Positions 27,359-39,326 of a stretch of 55,579 bases of DNA are shown piece after piece (the stretch's first letter is position 1; every line of letters starts with the position of its first letter). The translations under genes and the position numbers were made by a program. The stretch is from contig NZ_SSMQ01000084.1 of assembly GCF_005144585.1 (NCBI RefSeq), forward strand, positions 1 through 55,579, given 5' to 3'. Under the pieces are notes generated by a model. The model searched no databases and was not told the origin of the DNA. It worked only from the letters and a program-made list of their open reading frames with translations. This stretch comes from Polyangium fumosum. Lineage in GTDB: Bacteria > Myxococcota_A > Polyangia > Polyangiales > Polyangiaceae.

Positions 27359-28318
27359 ATGACAGCTCGAAGCTCGGAGCGAGCGCGCATCGACATGCTC
27401 GCGCGCGTGTTCGGCACAGACGGGTCGGGCCGGACGATCGTGGGCATCGGCGACGACGCAGCCGTGATCGCGCCCGGTCGCGAGCCCCTCGTGTGGACCC
27501 TCGACGCGCAGGTCGAAGGCATCCACTTCCGGCGCGACCTCGTCTCGATGGCAGACCTCGGCTACCGCGCGACGATGGCCGCCGCGAGCGACCTCGCAGC
27601 CATGGGCGCCTCGCCGCTCGGCATCCTCGCGGGCCTCGTGCTGCCGGCGTACGTCACCGACGAGGACCTCCGTGCCATCGCCGAAGGACAACACGAGGCA
27701 GCCGAGGAAGTTGGTACACAAATCATCGGCGGAAACCTCGCACGCGGGCAAGAGATTTCGATCACGACGACCGTGCTCGGCGAGACGCCGCGCCCGCTCG
27801 GCCGATCGGGCGCAAAGCCCGGGGAGGTCGTGGCCATCGCGGGGCCCCTCGGGCTCTCGGCAGCAGGTCTGGTGCTGATCGGCCGAGGTCGCGAGCACGA
27901 AGCAGACGCAGCGCCGGCCGTGCGCGCCTACCGGAGGCCCCTCGCGCGCATCACGGCAGGGCTCGCCGCGCGGGACGTGGCGAGCGCGGCGATCGACGTG
28001 TCGGACGGGCTGACGCGGGACGTCGGGCACGTGGCGCGAGCGAGCGGCGTGCTCGTGGTGCTCGATCGGTCGACGCTCCTCACACCGGAGCTCGAGCGCG
28101 CAGCAGCGCTGGCCGAGGCAGACCCGTACCAGCTCGCGCTCGAAGGCGGCGAGGACTACGCCGTCGTGGTGACGGTACCGGAGGACCGTGTCCCCGCGGG
28201 ATTCAAGCGGATCGGGCGCGTTGTACCGCCCCAGGACGGGAAGATCGGCATCGCCGTCGAGCAGACCAACGGCACGCTCGCGTGGCTCGACGAGCGCGGC
28301 TACGACCACTTCGGCTGA
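27359..28318 (+). CDS. thiL: Thiamine-monophosphate kinase
   Basis: Makes thiamine pyrophosphate from thiamine phosphate and ATP. The 319 residues carry ThiL signatures: IVGIGDDAAVI, WTLDAQVEGIHFR, GYRATMAAASDLAAMGASPLG, GGNLARG, and AAIDVSDGLTRDVGHVA with EGGEDYAVV near the end. Length is normal. It starts nine bases after the PocR kinase and ends the run of same-strand genes. It may simply be carried by read-through rather than share their function. Confidence 0.93.
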   Translation: MTARSSERARIDMLARVFGTDGSGRTIVGIGDDAAVIAPGREPLVWTLDAQVEGIHFRRDLVSMADLGYRATMAAASDLAAMGASPLGILAGLVLPAYVTDEDLRAIAEGQHEAAEEVGTQIIGGNLARGQEISITTTVLGETPRPLGRSGAKPGEVVAIAGPLGLSAAGLVLIGRGREHEADAAPAVRAYRRPLARITAGLAARDVASAAIDVSDGLTRDVGHVARASGVLVVLDRSTLLTPELERAAALAEADPYQLALEGGEDYAVVVTVPEDRVPAGFKRIGRVVPPQDGKIGIAVEQTNGTLAWLDERGYDHFG

Positions 28319-28333
28319 TCGTTCGACCTCGAA

Positions 28334-28792
28334 CTAATTGCAGGCAGCCGGCGCACTCCCAGCCATGGTGGCGCGAATCTGCGTGAGCGCCGTCGAGCGC
28401 GGAGCCTTGCCCTCCTTGACGAGCTTCGCCGTGCCCGCGCACATCGACGCCGCCGTGGCAGCCTTCGACCGAACCGTCGAGCTCGACTTCGCGTCCTTCG
28501 ACAAGGCCTGAAGCGCCGAGCAGCACCCATCAATCGACGGCGCCGCCACAGCCTTCGGAGGCTCCGTCGGCGCAGGCGCAGCCGACGGCGCAACCTCCGC
28601 AGGCGCAGCGCTCCCCGCCGCCGAGCCTTGTGCAGCCTGAGGCGTATCCTCCGTGGCCTTGACCGGCGCAGGCGCCGCCGACGGGAGCGGCACAGCCTGA
28701 GGCGCCTCCTCCTCCTTCTTGCAGCCAGTGAAGAGCAGCGCGCCAAGCGCAATCGTGACGAGGGCAGTGCACGCGCGAGCGGAAGTCAGCAT
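28334..28792 (-). CDS. Small Ala/Pro-rich lipoprotein
   Basis: Predicted lipoprotein of 152 residues with lipobox LFTGC followed by KKEEE. A Pro/Ala/Ser spacer (about 30-85) leads to a small helical domain of 65 residues with three cysteines (DGCCSALQALSKDAK, ASMCAGTAKLV, APAACN). No family recognised. It is convergent with thiL (16 bp between stops). Confidence 0.75.
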   Translation of the reverse strand: MLTSARACTALVTIALGALLFTGCKKEEEAPQAVPLPSAAPAPVKATEDTPQAAQGSAAGSAAPAEVAPSAAPAPTEPPKAVAAPSIDGCCSALQALSKDAKSSSTVRSKAATAASMCAGTAKLVKEGKAPRSTALTQIRATMAGSAPAACN

Positions 28793-28856
28793 GGACGCCG
28801 TTTACCCGTGTTTTGGGGCGGCGGCTACTTCTAGGGGTCGATGGGAGGCGTAGCGC

Positions 28857-28956
28857 TGGGGCTTCGCCCCAGGCCCGACCAGGGGTTGTCCACCCCTGGA
28901 CCCGGACCAGGCACGGCCTGGACCGAGGGTGCATCGACCGCGATGCGGTCGATGCA
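28857..28956. repeat. Cluster of four hairpins after nrdJ
   Basis: Four perfect stems lie in 100 bp: TGGGGC/GCCCCA (28857-28871), CCAGGGGT/ACCCCTGG (28879-28899), CCAGGC/GCCTGG (28907-28921) and a 12-bp stem TGCATCGACCGC/GCGGTCGATGCA with a 3-base loop (28930-28956). The last ends 14 bp beyond the nrdJ stop. No T-run accompanies them. They resemble intergenic REP-type sequences and may protect or end the nrdJ transcript. Confidence 0.6.
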
Positions 28957-28970
28957 GTCGGTGAGGGGAT

Positions 28971-32309
<3,339 letters not shown>

Positions 32310-32897
32310 CTACATGTCTCCCAAGATGGAAAACGTCGCCTGTCCGTACGAACCGCTCCGAGAATCGTACAGTGGCGACGCTGCATTGGCAGGCCCGCGG
32401 CGCTGCCTCTGCTTTTGTTCAGGAGTAACTCGAAATCGTTTGCCGCGCCGGGCTCGACGCATCCGGCGGGCGACCTGCTGCCGACGGTGGAACCCCACCG
32501 GCAGTGTCTTGGTCGCCGTCGTACCCCAACCCCTAGCGTCCAGGCAAGCCCCCAAGATCAGGATGAGGGTTCTCCACACCAAACCACATGAACCGCTGCA
32601 CCCCTGTGGATGTGTCCCGCCCTATCCTGGTTTTTCCGAACAAAGACCGAGATATGGAGCGCCTCGGTCAAACGCCGGTGTCCCCGCTTGGCAGGAAAAT
32701 TCCGTTTATCATCCCACACCAATTCCAATTAGGTCGAATTGTCTGGACGTGCAAAATGTAAGGAAACAACGCATTGACAACACGGGGCGTCGCGTTTCAA
32801 GCGCCCACGCCGTCCTGCGGTGCGTAGCGTCGTTCCCACCCTGCGCGCCCCCCCAAGGCCGGAGAGCGCAGAATCTGCGGGATCCCTTGGGGAATCG
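32310..32897. other. 588-bp gene-free region upstream of nrdJ
   Basis: No convincing coding frame on either strand. The part nearest nrdJ is GC-rich and contains a hairpin built from CTGC/GCAG and CGGTGG/CCACCG (32478-32504). A second hairpin GACCGAG/CTCGGTC with an 11-base loop lies at 32645-32669. From about 32690 to 32790 the DNA is markedly AT-richer, and on the minus strand has TTGCAC and TAATTG 17 bp apart, a possible but weak nrdJ promoter. A long leader is implied if that is right. No cobalamin-riboswitch core could be recognised. Confidence 0.5.
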
Positions 32898-34628
32898 TTA
32901 CGTGAGGTCCTGCCAGGTTCGTCCATCCGAACCCCAAGGCTCGTAGACGAGCACGCGCTCGCTCGCCGCGAGGTTCAAGCCGAGCAAGGCACGCTCGGCC
33001 ACCGGCGAGAGGCCAAGCGCCCCCAGCGCCGACAGCGCCGCCTGGGCCACGCGCGCCGCGCTCGGCGGTGGCCCCTCCCCACGCGGCGGAGGCACGAGCC
33101 GAAGCTCGAGCGGGCCGAGCCCCGCGAAGTCCGACGCCCGAGCGACCGCGTCCGAGAGGCCCCCGAGCTCGTCGACGAGCCCACGCGCCCGCGCCTCGGT
33201 CCCGCTGTAAATGCGGCCCTGCGCGAGCTTGTCGATGTCCTCGAACGCCCGGCCCCGCCCCCGCGCGACCACGCCCACGAACGTCCGGTAGAAGGCGTCG
33301 ACCTCGGACTCGAGCACCGCGCGCTCGGACGCGTCGAGCGGCCGGACGGGCGAGAACAGATCGGCGCGCGCCCCGCGCTTGACCACGTCCGTCGAGACGC
33401 CGACCTTCTCGAGGAGCCCGCGCAGGACGAAGTGCGCCGACACGACGCCGATCGACCCCGTGATGACCTGGGGCTCGGCGACGATGACGCGCGCCGCCGC
33501 CGCGACGTAGTAGCCGCCGCTCGCCGCGACGTTCGAGAGGTACGCGATGACCGGCTTCTCCTTCGCGAGCAGCTCGACCTCGTGGTGGATGCGGTCCGAG
33601 GCGACGGCGCTGCCGCCGGGCGAGTCGATGTGCAGCACGACGGCCGCGATGCGTCGGTTGCTACGCGCCGCGCGGATCGCCCGGACGACGCGGTCCTCGA
33701 CGGCGAGCTTGCCGAGCGAGAAGCGGCTGCGCGAGACGATGGGACCGTGCACCTCGACGAGGCCCACGACCGGCCGTGGCAAGAGCGGCCGGAAGCCAGG
33801 CGCGCGACGCGCGGCGATGTACCGGCCCGCCGGCATCCAGCGCGCCGTCGGGGCCGGCGCCTTGCCGAGCAGCGTCGTGACCTCGTCCTCGTACGCGACG
33901 GCGTCCACGAGGCCGAGCTCCTCGGCGCGGCTCGCTCGGTAGGGCGCCTCGTCGACCCAGCGAGCCGCGACCGTCACGTCGCCGCCGCACCGCTCCGCGA
34001 GCGCCCGGACGAGCGCGTCATGCCGCGCGCCGAGCACCTCGCCGAGCTGCTCGCGTTGCGCCTCGCTCATCGCGTCCCGCACGAGCGGCTCGGCGGCGGC
34101 CTTGTACGTGCCGCGCGCAAACACTTCGGGCTCGACCCCGATCTCGGCGAGCGCCCTGCGCAGGTAACGCCCCGTCGCCGCGTAGCCGATCGGCGCGACG
34201 AGCGTCTCGGGCCCGACCACGACGCGGCGCCCCGCGGACGCGAGGTACATCGTGTCGTTGTCCGCGCCCATGGGCAGGTAGAAGACGACCTCCTTGCCCG
34301 CGTCCCTCAGGTGCGCGAACACCTTGCGCAGCGAGGCGAGCACGCTCGGTCCGGCCGCGAGGCCGTCGAGCCGGACGAAGAGCCCCGCGGCCCGGTCGTC
34401 CCCGGCGATGAGCTCGCAGAGCTCCCGCACCCGCGTCACCGAGAGCGGCGGGCGAACGCGCCGGAGGAGACGCGCGAGGCCGCGCGGCCGCGCCGGCACG
34501 GTATCGACGACCGGCCCGTCGAGTTCGAGCATGACGTAGCCGCCCTTCGGGATGGCGAACGCGCGGCGCAGCCATCGGAGGGGCAGGACGAGGAGGAGGA
34601 GGAGGTTCGTGAGGAGGGAGCGGAGCAA
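32898..34628 (-). CDS. sppA: Signal peptide peptidase SppA, long form
   Basis: Membrane-bound serine/lysine peptidase that degrades cleaved signal peptides. The 576 residues make the long, two-domain type. An N-terminal hydrophobic segment (LLTNLLLLLVLPL) anchors it. The general-base Lys is in GTYKAAAEPLVRDAMS (about 176) and the nucleophile Ser in NVAASGGYYVA (about 370), with IDSPGGS preceding it, so the dyad is complete. The TTG start at 34628 was chosen because it includes the anchor; an internal ATG at 34532 would lose it. It is divergent from the RNase J gene. Confidence 0.9.
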   Translation of the reverse strand: MLRSLLTNLLLLLVLPLRWLRRAFAIPKGGYVMLELDGPVVDTVPARPRGLARLLRRVRPPLSVTRVRELCELIAGDDRAAGLFVRLDGLAAGPSVLASLRKVFAHLRDAGKEVVFYLPMGADNDTMYLASAGRRVVVGPETLVAPIGYAATGRYLRRALAEIGVEPEVFARGTYKAAAEPLVRDAMSEAQREQLGEVLGARHDALVRALAERCGGDVTVAARWVDEAPYRASRAEELGLVDAVAYEDEVTTLLGKAPAPTARWMPAGRYIAARRAPGFRPLLPRPVVGLVEVHGPIVSRSRFSLGKLAVEDRVVRAIRAARSNRRIAAVVLHIDSPGGSAVASDRIHHEVELLAKEKPVIAYLSNVAASGGYYVAAAARVIVAEPQVITGSIGVVSAHFVLRGLLEKVGVSTDVVKRGARADLFSPVRPLDASERAVLESEVDAFYRTFVGVVARGRGRAFEDIDKLAQGRIYSGTEARARGLVDELGGLSDAVARASDFAGLGPLELRLVPPPRGEGPPPSAARVAQAALSALGALGLSPVAERALLGLNLAASERVLVYEPWGSDGRTWQDLT

Positions 34629-34796
34629 GGGAGGGCCTTCGGATCCGGGGAGGAACGAGCGCAACGTAGACCCTCGGAGGCGACGGCGGTAGATCGGGCC
34701 GTTCCCTCCTCGGGAAGGGGGCCAGACCGCCCTGGCCGCGTTATGCTCCGGGGACGAGCCGGCCGTCGCCGGCGCTCGAACGCGACAGGAGTGTTG

Positions 34797-36518
34797 TTGT
34801 CCTCGTTGAACGATCCGCAGAGCGGCATGTCCCCCCCTCCCCCGCGTGGGCCTTCGAACGGCCGCTCCTCGCTGCGGATCGTCCCCCTCGGCGGGCTCGG
34901 CGAGATCGGGATGAACTGCATGGCGCTCGAGCAAGGCGACGACGTCGTGCTCGTCGACTGCGGCGTCACGTTCCCGACGACCGACCTCGGCATCGACACG
35001 TACCACCCGCGCTTCGACTACGTGATCGGGCACAAGGACCGCGTGCGCGCCGTCGTGCTCACCCACGGACACGAGGACCACATCGGGGGCCTGCCTTATC
35101 TGCTCGCGCACCTCGACGAGGACGTCCCGGTCTACGGGCCGGCCCACGCGCTGGAGCTCGTCAAGGGCCGGCTCGCCGAGCACGGCTACGGCGACGACGA
35201 GGTCGAGCTCATCCCCGTCGCGCCGCGCAAGACGTACGAGGCCGGCTCCTTCTCGTTCGAGCCCATCCGCGTCACGCACTCGATCGTCGACGCGGTCGCC
35301 CTCGCGTTCCGGACGTCCGCGGGCATCGTGGTGCACACGGGCGACTTCAAGCTCGACCCCACGCCGCCCGACGGCGAGCTGACCGACGAGGAGCGCCTCG
35401 CCGAGCTCGGCGACGAGGGGGTCTCGCTCCTGCTCTCCGACAGCACGAACGTGGACTCGCCCGGCCGATCGACGAGCGAGCTCTCCGTCGGCCACGCGCT
35501 GGAGGAGATCGTCACGCGCGCCAAGACCCGCGTGATCATCGGCATGTTCGCCTCGAACGTGCAGCGCCTCTCCATGCTGGCGAAGGTCGCCGTGGCCACG
35601 CGGCGGCGGCTCTGCTTGCTCGGTCGCAGCGTGCAGACCCACGTCCGCGCCGCCGAGATCGTCGGCCGGCTCCGGTTCCCGAGTGATCTGCTCGTCCCGC
35701 CCGAGCACCTCGGCTCGATGCCGCGCGACCGCGTCCTCATCATCGCGAGCGGCACGCAGGCCGAGCGCATGAGCGCGCTCGTGCGCCTCGCGGCCGGCAC
35801 ACACCCCTTGCTCCGCCTCGACCCGGGCGACGTCGTCGTCCTGTCGAGCCGCATCATCCCGGGCAACGACCGGCCGGTCTTCGAGATGATGGGCGATTTC
35901 CTGCGCATGGGCATCGACCTCAAGACCGGGCTCACGGACCGCGGCGTGCACGCGAGCGGGCACGCGCACCGCGAGGAGCAGACGCGCATGATCGAGCTCT
36001 GCCGGCCCCGCTCGTTCGTGCCGGTGCACGGGACCTTGCACCACCTCGTGCGGCACGCCGCGCTCGCCCGCGAGGTCGGCGTCTCCGACGTGCTCGTCGC
36101 CGAAAACGGCGAGGTGGTCGAACTCGGCGCGCGGGCGGCGCTCGCCAAGGCCGCGCGCGTCACCGTGGGCAAAGTCGCGACCTACGCCGGCGACGAGCTG
36201 CCCGACGAGGTCATCCGCGAGCGCGCGCAGCTCGGACGGTCGGGCGTGGCGATGGTGTCGCTCGTGCTCGACCGGCGCGGCAGCGTCGCCGCCCCGCCGC
36301 GCGTCGTGCAGCGCGGCGTCGTTGATCAAGAGGAAGGCGCCTCCGAGGTGATGCGCGCCGCGGCCCTCGCGGTCTCGCGCGCCATCACGGAAACGGACGG
36401 CCGCACGCGGTCGAGCGACGAGGGCGTGACCGAGGTGGTGCGCCTCGCCGCGCGGCGCGTCATCGAGGCCAAAACGGGGCGCAGGCCGATCGTCGTCGTG
36501 GCGCTCTCGCGGGTATGA
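34797..36518 (+). CDS. rnj: Ribonuclease J
   Basis: Metallo-beta-lactamase-fold RNase with 5'-3' exo- and endonuclease activity in RNA decay and rRNA maturation. The catalytic motif VLTHGHEDHIGGLPYL is complete, with GDFKLDPTPPDG, LLSDSTNVD and the beta-CASP features FASNVQRL and ASGTQAERMSAL, then SGHAHREEQ and VPVHGTLHHL. The C-terminal domain is of normal size. A TTG with GGAG five bases upstream was taken as start; an ATG at 34827 without a clear ribosome site would remove ten residues. The stop overlaps the CHAD gene (ATGA). Confidence 0.92.
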   Translation: MSSLNDPQSGMSPPPPRGPSNGRSSLRIVPLGGLGEIGMNCMALEQGDDVVLVDCGVTFPTTDLGIDTYHPRFDYVIGHKDRVRAVVLTHGHEDHIGGLPYLLAHLDEDVPVYGPAHALELVKGRLAEHGYGDDEVELIPVAPRKTYEAGSFSFEPIRVTHSIVDAVALAFRTSAGIVVHTGDFKLDPTPPDGELTDEERLAELGDEGVSLLLSDSTNVDSPGRSTSELSVGHALEEIVTRAKTRVIIGMFASNVQRLSMLAKVAVATRRRLCLLGRSVQTHVRAAEIVGRLRFPSDLLVPPEHLGSMPRDRVLIIASGTQAERMSALVRLAAGTHPLLRLDPGDVVVLSSRIIPGNDRPVFEMMGDFLRMGIDLKTGLTDRGVHASGHAHREEQTRMIELCRPRSFVPVHGTLHHLVRHAALAREVGVSDVLVAENGEVVELGARAALAKAARVTVGKVATYAGDELPDEVIRERAQLGRSGVAMVSLVLDRRGSVAAPPRVVQRGVVDQEEGASEVMRAAALAVSRAITETDGRTRSSDEGVTEVVRLAARRVIEAKTGRRPIVVVALSRV

Positions 36519-37456
36519 ACACGCCGAACCACGCCCACGAGCTCGTCGCCTCTGCGCTCCACGCGCTCGTCGCGGACGCACGCGCGGCCCGGGAGCGGGT
36601 GCTCGCCGTCGCCGCGTCCGCGCTCTTCCAAGGAGCGCCGGGCGGCGCCAGCGACGAAGCGGCGCTCCACGACTTCCGCGTGGCGCTGCGGCGGATGCGG
36701 ACGATCCTCCGCGTCGCGCGTGACCTCTGGCGGCGCAAGCGGCTCGCGCGGATCGAGGGCGAGATCCGGTACCACGCCCAGGCCACGGGCGCGCTCCGCG
36801 ACGACGAGGTGCTGCGCGAGACGCTCACCGCGCTCGACCTGCCCCAAGAGGCGCGCGCCGAGGTGGGCGCCTGGCTCGTCCGCCGCGCCCGCGCCACGCG
36901 GAAAGAGCACGCCGAGGTCACGCGCCTGCTCCGGGACGGCCCTCCCGCGCACGCGCCGACCTTGCCGAATGGCAAGCGCATCCGACCTCTCGAGCGCTCG
37001 TTCCATGCGCTCGCCGCGCGCCTCGACGGGGACACGCCGCGGATCGTGCCTGCTGTCGAGCTCGGCCACGAGGTCCTCGATCGCGCGGCGCGCGACGTGG
37101 CGACGTGGGCCCAGCGCGACGTCGGCGACGTCGACGCGATGCACGAGCTCCGCATTCGTTACAAGCGCCTGCGCTACACCGCCGAGCTCTTCGCGGCGCC
37201 CCTCGGCGTGACGGCGACGCGCCTCGCCAAGCACGCGACGCGCATGCAGCGGCACCTCGGCGAGTTGCACGACATCGACCAGGCGATGATCACGCTCGGC
37301 CGCGCGCGTAGCCTCGGCGCGGCCACGAAAGGCGCGGTCCTCGCGGCGCTCCGCGCGTCCCGTGTCGCGTGTGCTTCGAAGGTCGAGCTGCACCTCGTCG
37401 AGGCGCGAAACCTCGTGGTTCGTGGGCTGGACGACGAGTCACCACCCATCGTGTGA
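36515..37456 (+). CDS. CHAD-domain protein
   Basis: All-helical protein of 313 residues. CHAD domains carry conserved His and basic residues and bind polyphosphate. The first half has LHDFRVALRRMRTILRVARDLW and the second half MHELRIRYKRLRYTAELFA, which are the two expected motif copies (H-x3-R-x3-[KR]-R-x-R). Further Arg-rich helices fill the rest. No CYTH domain is fused. Its ATG overlaps the stop of the RNase J gene, so the two are co-translated; a link between polyphosphate and RNA decay would be an inference. Confidence 0.9.
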   Translation: MNTPNHAHELVASALHALVADARAARERVLAVAASALFQGAPGGASDEAALHDFRVALRRMRTILRVARDLWRRKRLARIEGEIRYHAQATGALRDDEVLRETLTALDLPQEARAEVGAWLVRRARATRKEHAEVTRLLRDGPPAHAPTLPNGKRIRPLERSFHALAARLDGDTPRIVPAVELGHEVLDRAARDVATWAQRDVGDVDAMHELRIRYKRLRYTAELFAAPLGVTATRLAKHATRMQRHLGELHDIDQAMITLGRARSLGAATKGAVLAALRASRVACASKVELHLVEARNLVVRGLDDESPPIV

Positions 37457-37547
37457 ATGCTCGCCCGTCTCCTGCGATTGCCGTCGTCGTGATACCTTCG
37501 GGGCATCCTTTCCAAGTCGGGCCTGCGCGCCCGAGCGAGGTGATGCC

Positions 37548-38645
37548 GTGAAGCGCTCCGCCATCTTGACCGCAACCCTTCTTTCGGCTCTGGGCCTCAC
37601 GTACCTGGGCTGTACCCAAGACTTCAACCAGTTCGAGCCCTCGGGTGGCACCGGCGGCCTCGGAGGTGGGGCGAGCTCGTCGAGCACCGGCGGGACCGGC
37701 GGCGTCGGCGGGGTCGGGGGCATGGGCGGCGGCGGCATGGGCGGCGGCGGCACGGGCGGCATGGGCGGCATGCCCTGCCAGAACCCCGCGGAATGCCCGG
37801 CGGACACGGCCTGCCGCGACTGGAGCTGCGTGAACGGGATGTGCGAGGCGGATGACGCGCCGCAGGGCACGGACCTGCCCGACCCGATGAACGGCGACTG
37901 CAAGGCTCTCGCGTGCGACGGCATGGGCGGCGAGAGCGTGATCGACGACGACGACGACACGCCGCCCGGCGACGGCAACCCCTGCACGACCTCGGCCTGC
38001 GTCTCCGGCCTGCCCATGCAGATCAGCGACCCGCCGGGCGATCAATGCCCCGCCGGCGTGTGCAACGGGAGCGGCACGTGCGTCGAGTGCGTCGAGGACA
38101 ACGACTGCTCGGGCAACGACGTGTGCAGCCAAAACACCTGCGTCGAGTGCGCCACCGACGCCGATTGCAATGACGGCGTTTGCAACGCGGGCACCTGCGT
38201 CGCGTGCGTCGCCGACAACGACTGCATGGGCACGAACCCCACGTGCCTGCCCGACAACACGTGCATCTCGTGCAGCGACGGCGTGATGAACGGCGACGAG
38301 ACCGCGGTCGACTGCGGCGGCGCCAAATGCGGCAAATGCATGAATGGCATCACGTGCGCGGCGAACGCCGAGTGCACGAGCAACTTCTGCGTCGACGGCG
38401 TCTGCTGCGCGACCGCCTGCACGGGCACGTGCCAGGCTTGCAACGTCGCGGGCAACCTGGGGACGTGCACGCCCGTGCCGGCCAACCAGGACGACACGAA
38501 CGGCATGACGCCCTGCATGGGCAACAAGGCCTGCGACGGGGCCGGCGTCTGCAAGGGCGAGTCGGGCGCCCCGTGCACGAACAACAACGAGTGCCTGAAC
38601 AACATGTGCACGGGCGCGGGCGCGAACAAAACCTGCGCGCCCTGA
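37548..38645 (+). CDS. Gly-rich, Cys-rich surface lipoprotein (second copy of the type)
   Basis: Predicted lipoprotein of 365 residues. The GTG start (GCGAGG upstream) gives a signal with lipobox TYLGC. A Gly/Met-rich spacer (GGMGGGGMGGGG type, about 36-75) precedes a Cys-rich region of short repeats such as CVECVEDNDCSGNDVCSQNTC, CVECATDADCNDGVCNAGTC and CVACVADNDC. The end (NFCVDGVCCATACTGTCQAC, GTCTPVPA, NNECLNNMC) is clearly related to the end of the protein at 18429-19373. It is probably disulfide-stabilised on the outer surface; the role is unknown. Confidence 0.85.
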   Translation: MKRSAILTATLLSALGLTYLGCTQDFNQFEPSGGTGGLGGGASSSSTGGTGGVGGVGGMGGGGMGGGGTGGMGGMPCQNPAECPADTACRDWSCVNGMCEADDAPQGTDLPDPMNGDCKALACDGMGGESVIDDDDDTPPGDGNPCTTSACVSGLPMQISDPPGDQCPAGVCNGSGTCVECVEDNDCSGNDVCSQNTCVECATDADCNDGVCNAGTCVACVADNDCMGTNPTCLPDNTCISCSDGVMNGDETAVDCGGAKCGKCMNGITCAANAECTSNFCVDGVCCATACTGTCQACNVAGNLGTCTPVPANQDDTNGMTPCMGNKACDGAGVCKGESGAPCTNNNECLNNMCTGAGANKTCAP

Positions 38646-38707
38646 TCGAAGCCCGCCGCGCGCGCCGGGTCTCCGCGGAGGCCCGGCGCCCGGGGCGCCC
38701 TCCCCGG

Positions 38708-39277
38708 CTACTGCCGGAAGATCTCCACCCGCTCGATCACCACGTCCTGATCCGGCCGATCGCGCGAGGTCGGGACGTTCGCGATCCTGTTGACCACGTC
38801 CTGCCCACTCACGACCCGGCCGAAGACCGAGTGCTTGTTGTTGAGGTGCGGCGTCGGTCCCTCCGTGATGAACCACTGCGACCCGTTCGTGCCCTTGCCG
38901 CTGTTCGCCATGGAGAGCACGCCCGGCCCGTCGTGGACGAGCTCCGGGTGGAACTCGTCGGCGAACTTGTAGCCCGGCCCGCCCGTGCCCCAGCGCGCCG
39001 CCGTGTCCGCGTGACGCGTGAGCGGATCGCCGCACTGGATCATGAACCTCGGGATCACGCGGTGGAAGCGGACGCCGTTGTAGAGCGGGGTGTTCTGCTG
39101 GGTCTCCCCGGTCTTCGGGTCCTTCCAGGCGATCGCGCCCGTCGCGAGGCCGACGAAGTTCTTCACGGTGTTCGGCGCGCGCTCCTCCTCCAGCCGAAGG
39201 ACGATGTCGCCGAGCGTCGTGACGAGCCGCGCGTGGAGCTGCCCTTGGCCGGGCACGTTGATGGCCGGAAATTCCAT
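38708..39277 (-). CDS. Cyclophilin-type peptidyl-prolyl isomerase
   Basis: Prolyl isomerase of 189 residues with no signal peptide, so probably cytosolic. The cyclophilin pattern is plain: [48 protein letters not shown] with the catalytic Arg, [18 protein letters not shown], and [19 protein letters not shown]. It lies downstream of the thiolase on the same strand (49-bp gap). Confidence 0.94.
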   Translation of the reverse strand: MEFPAINVPGQGQLHARLVTTLGDIVLRLEEERAPNTVKNFVGLATGAIAWKDPKTGETQQNTPLYNGVRFHRVIPRFMIQCGDPLTRHADTAARWGTGGPGYKFADEFHPELVHDGPGVLSMANSGKGTNGSQWFITEGPTPHLNNKHSVFGRVVSGQDVVNRIANVPTSRDRPDQDVVIERVEIFRQ

Positions 39278-39326
39278 GTCTCTCTCTCCTCTTCCTTTTC
39301 CGTGGGGCCCTGGGGCCCCGTCCCCC

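Noticed and set aside
32310-32600. Cobalamin riboswitch in front of nrdJ
   Set aside because: Searched on the minus strand because the enzyme uses B12. A lone GCCACTGT string occurs, but the rest of the conserved core (AAxxGGGAA and partner stems) could not be placed.
34532-34628. SppA beginning at the ATG 34532
   Set aside because: This would remove the hydrophobic anchor expected of SppA; the upstream TTG keeps it. Not proven.
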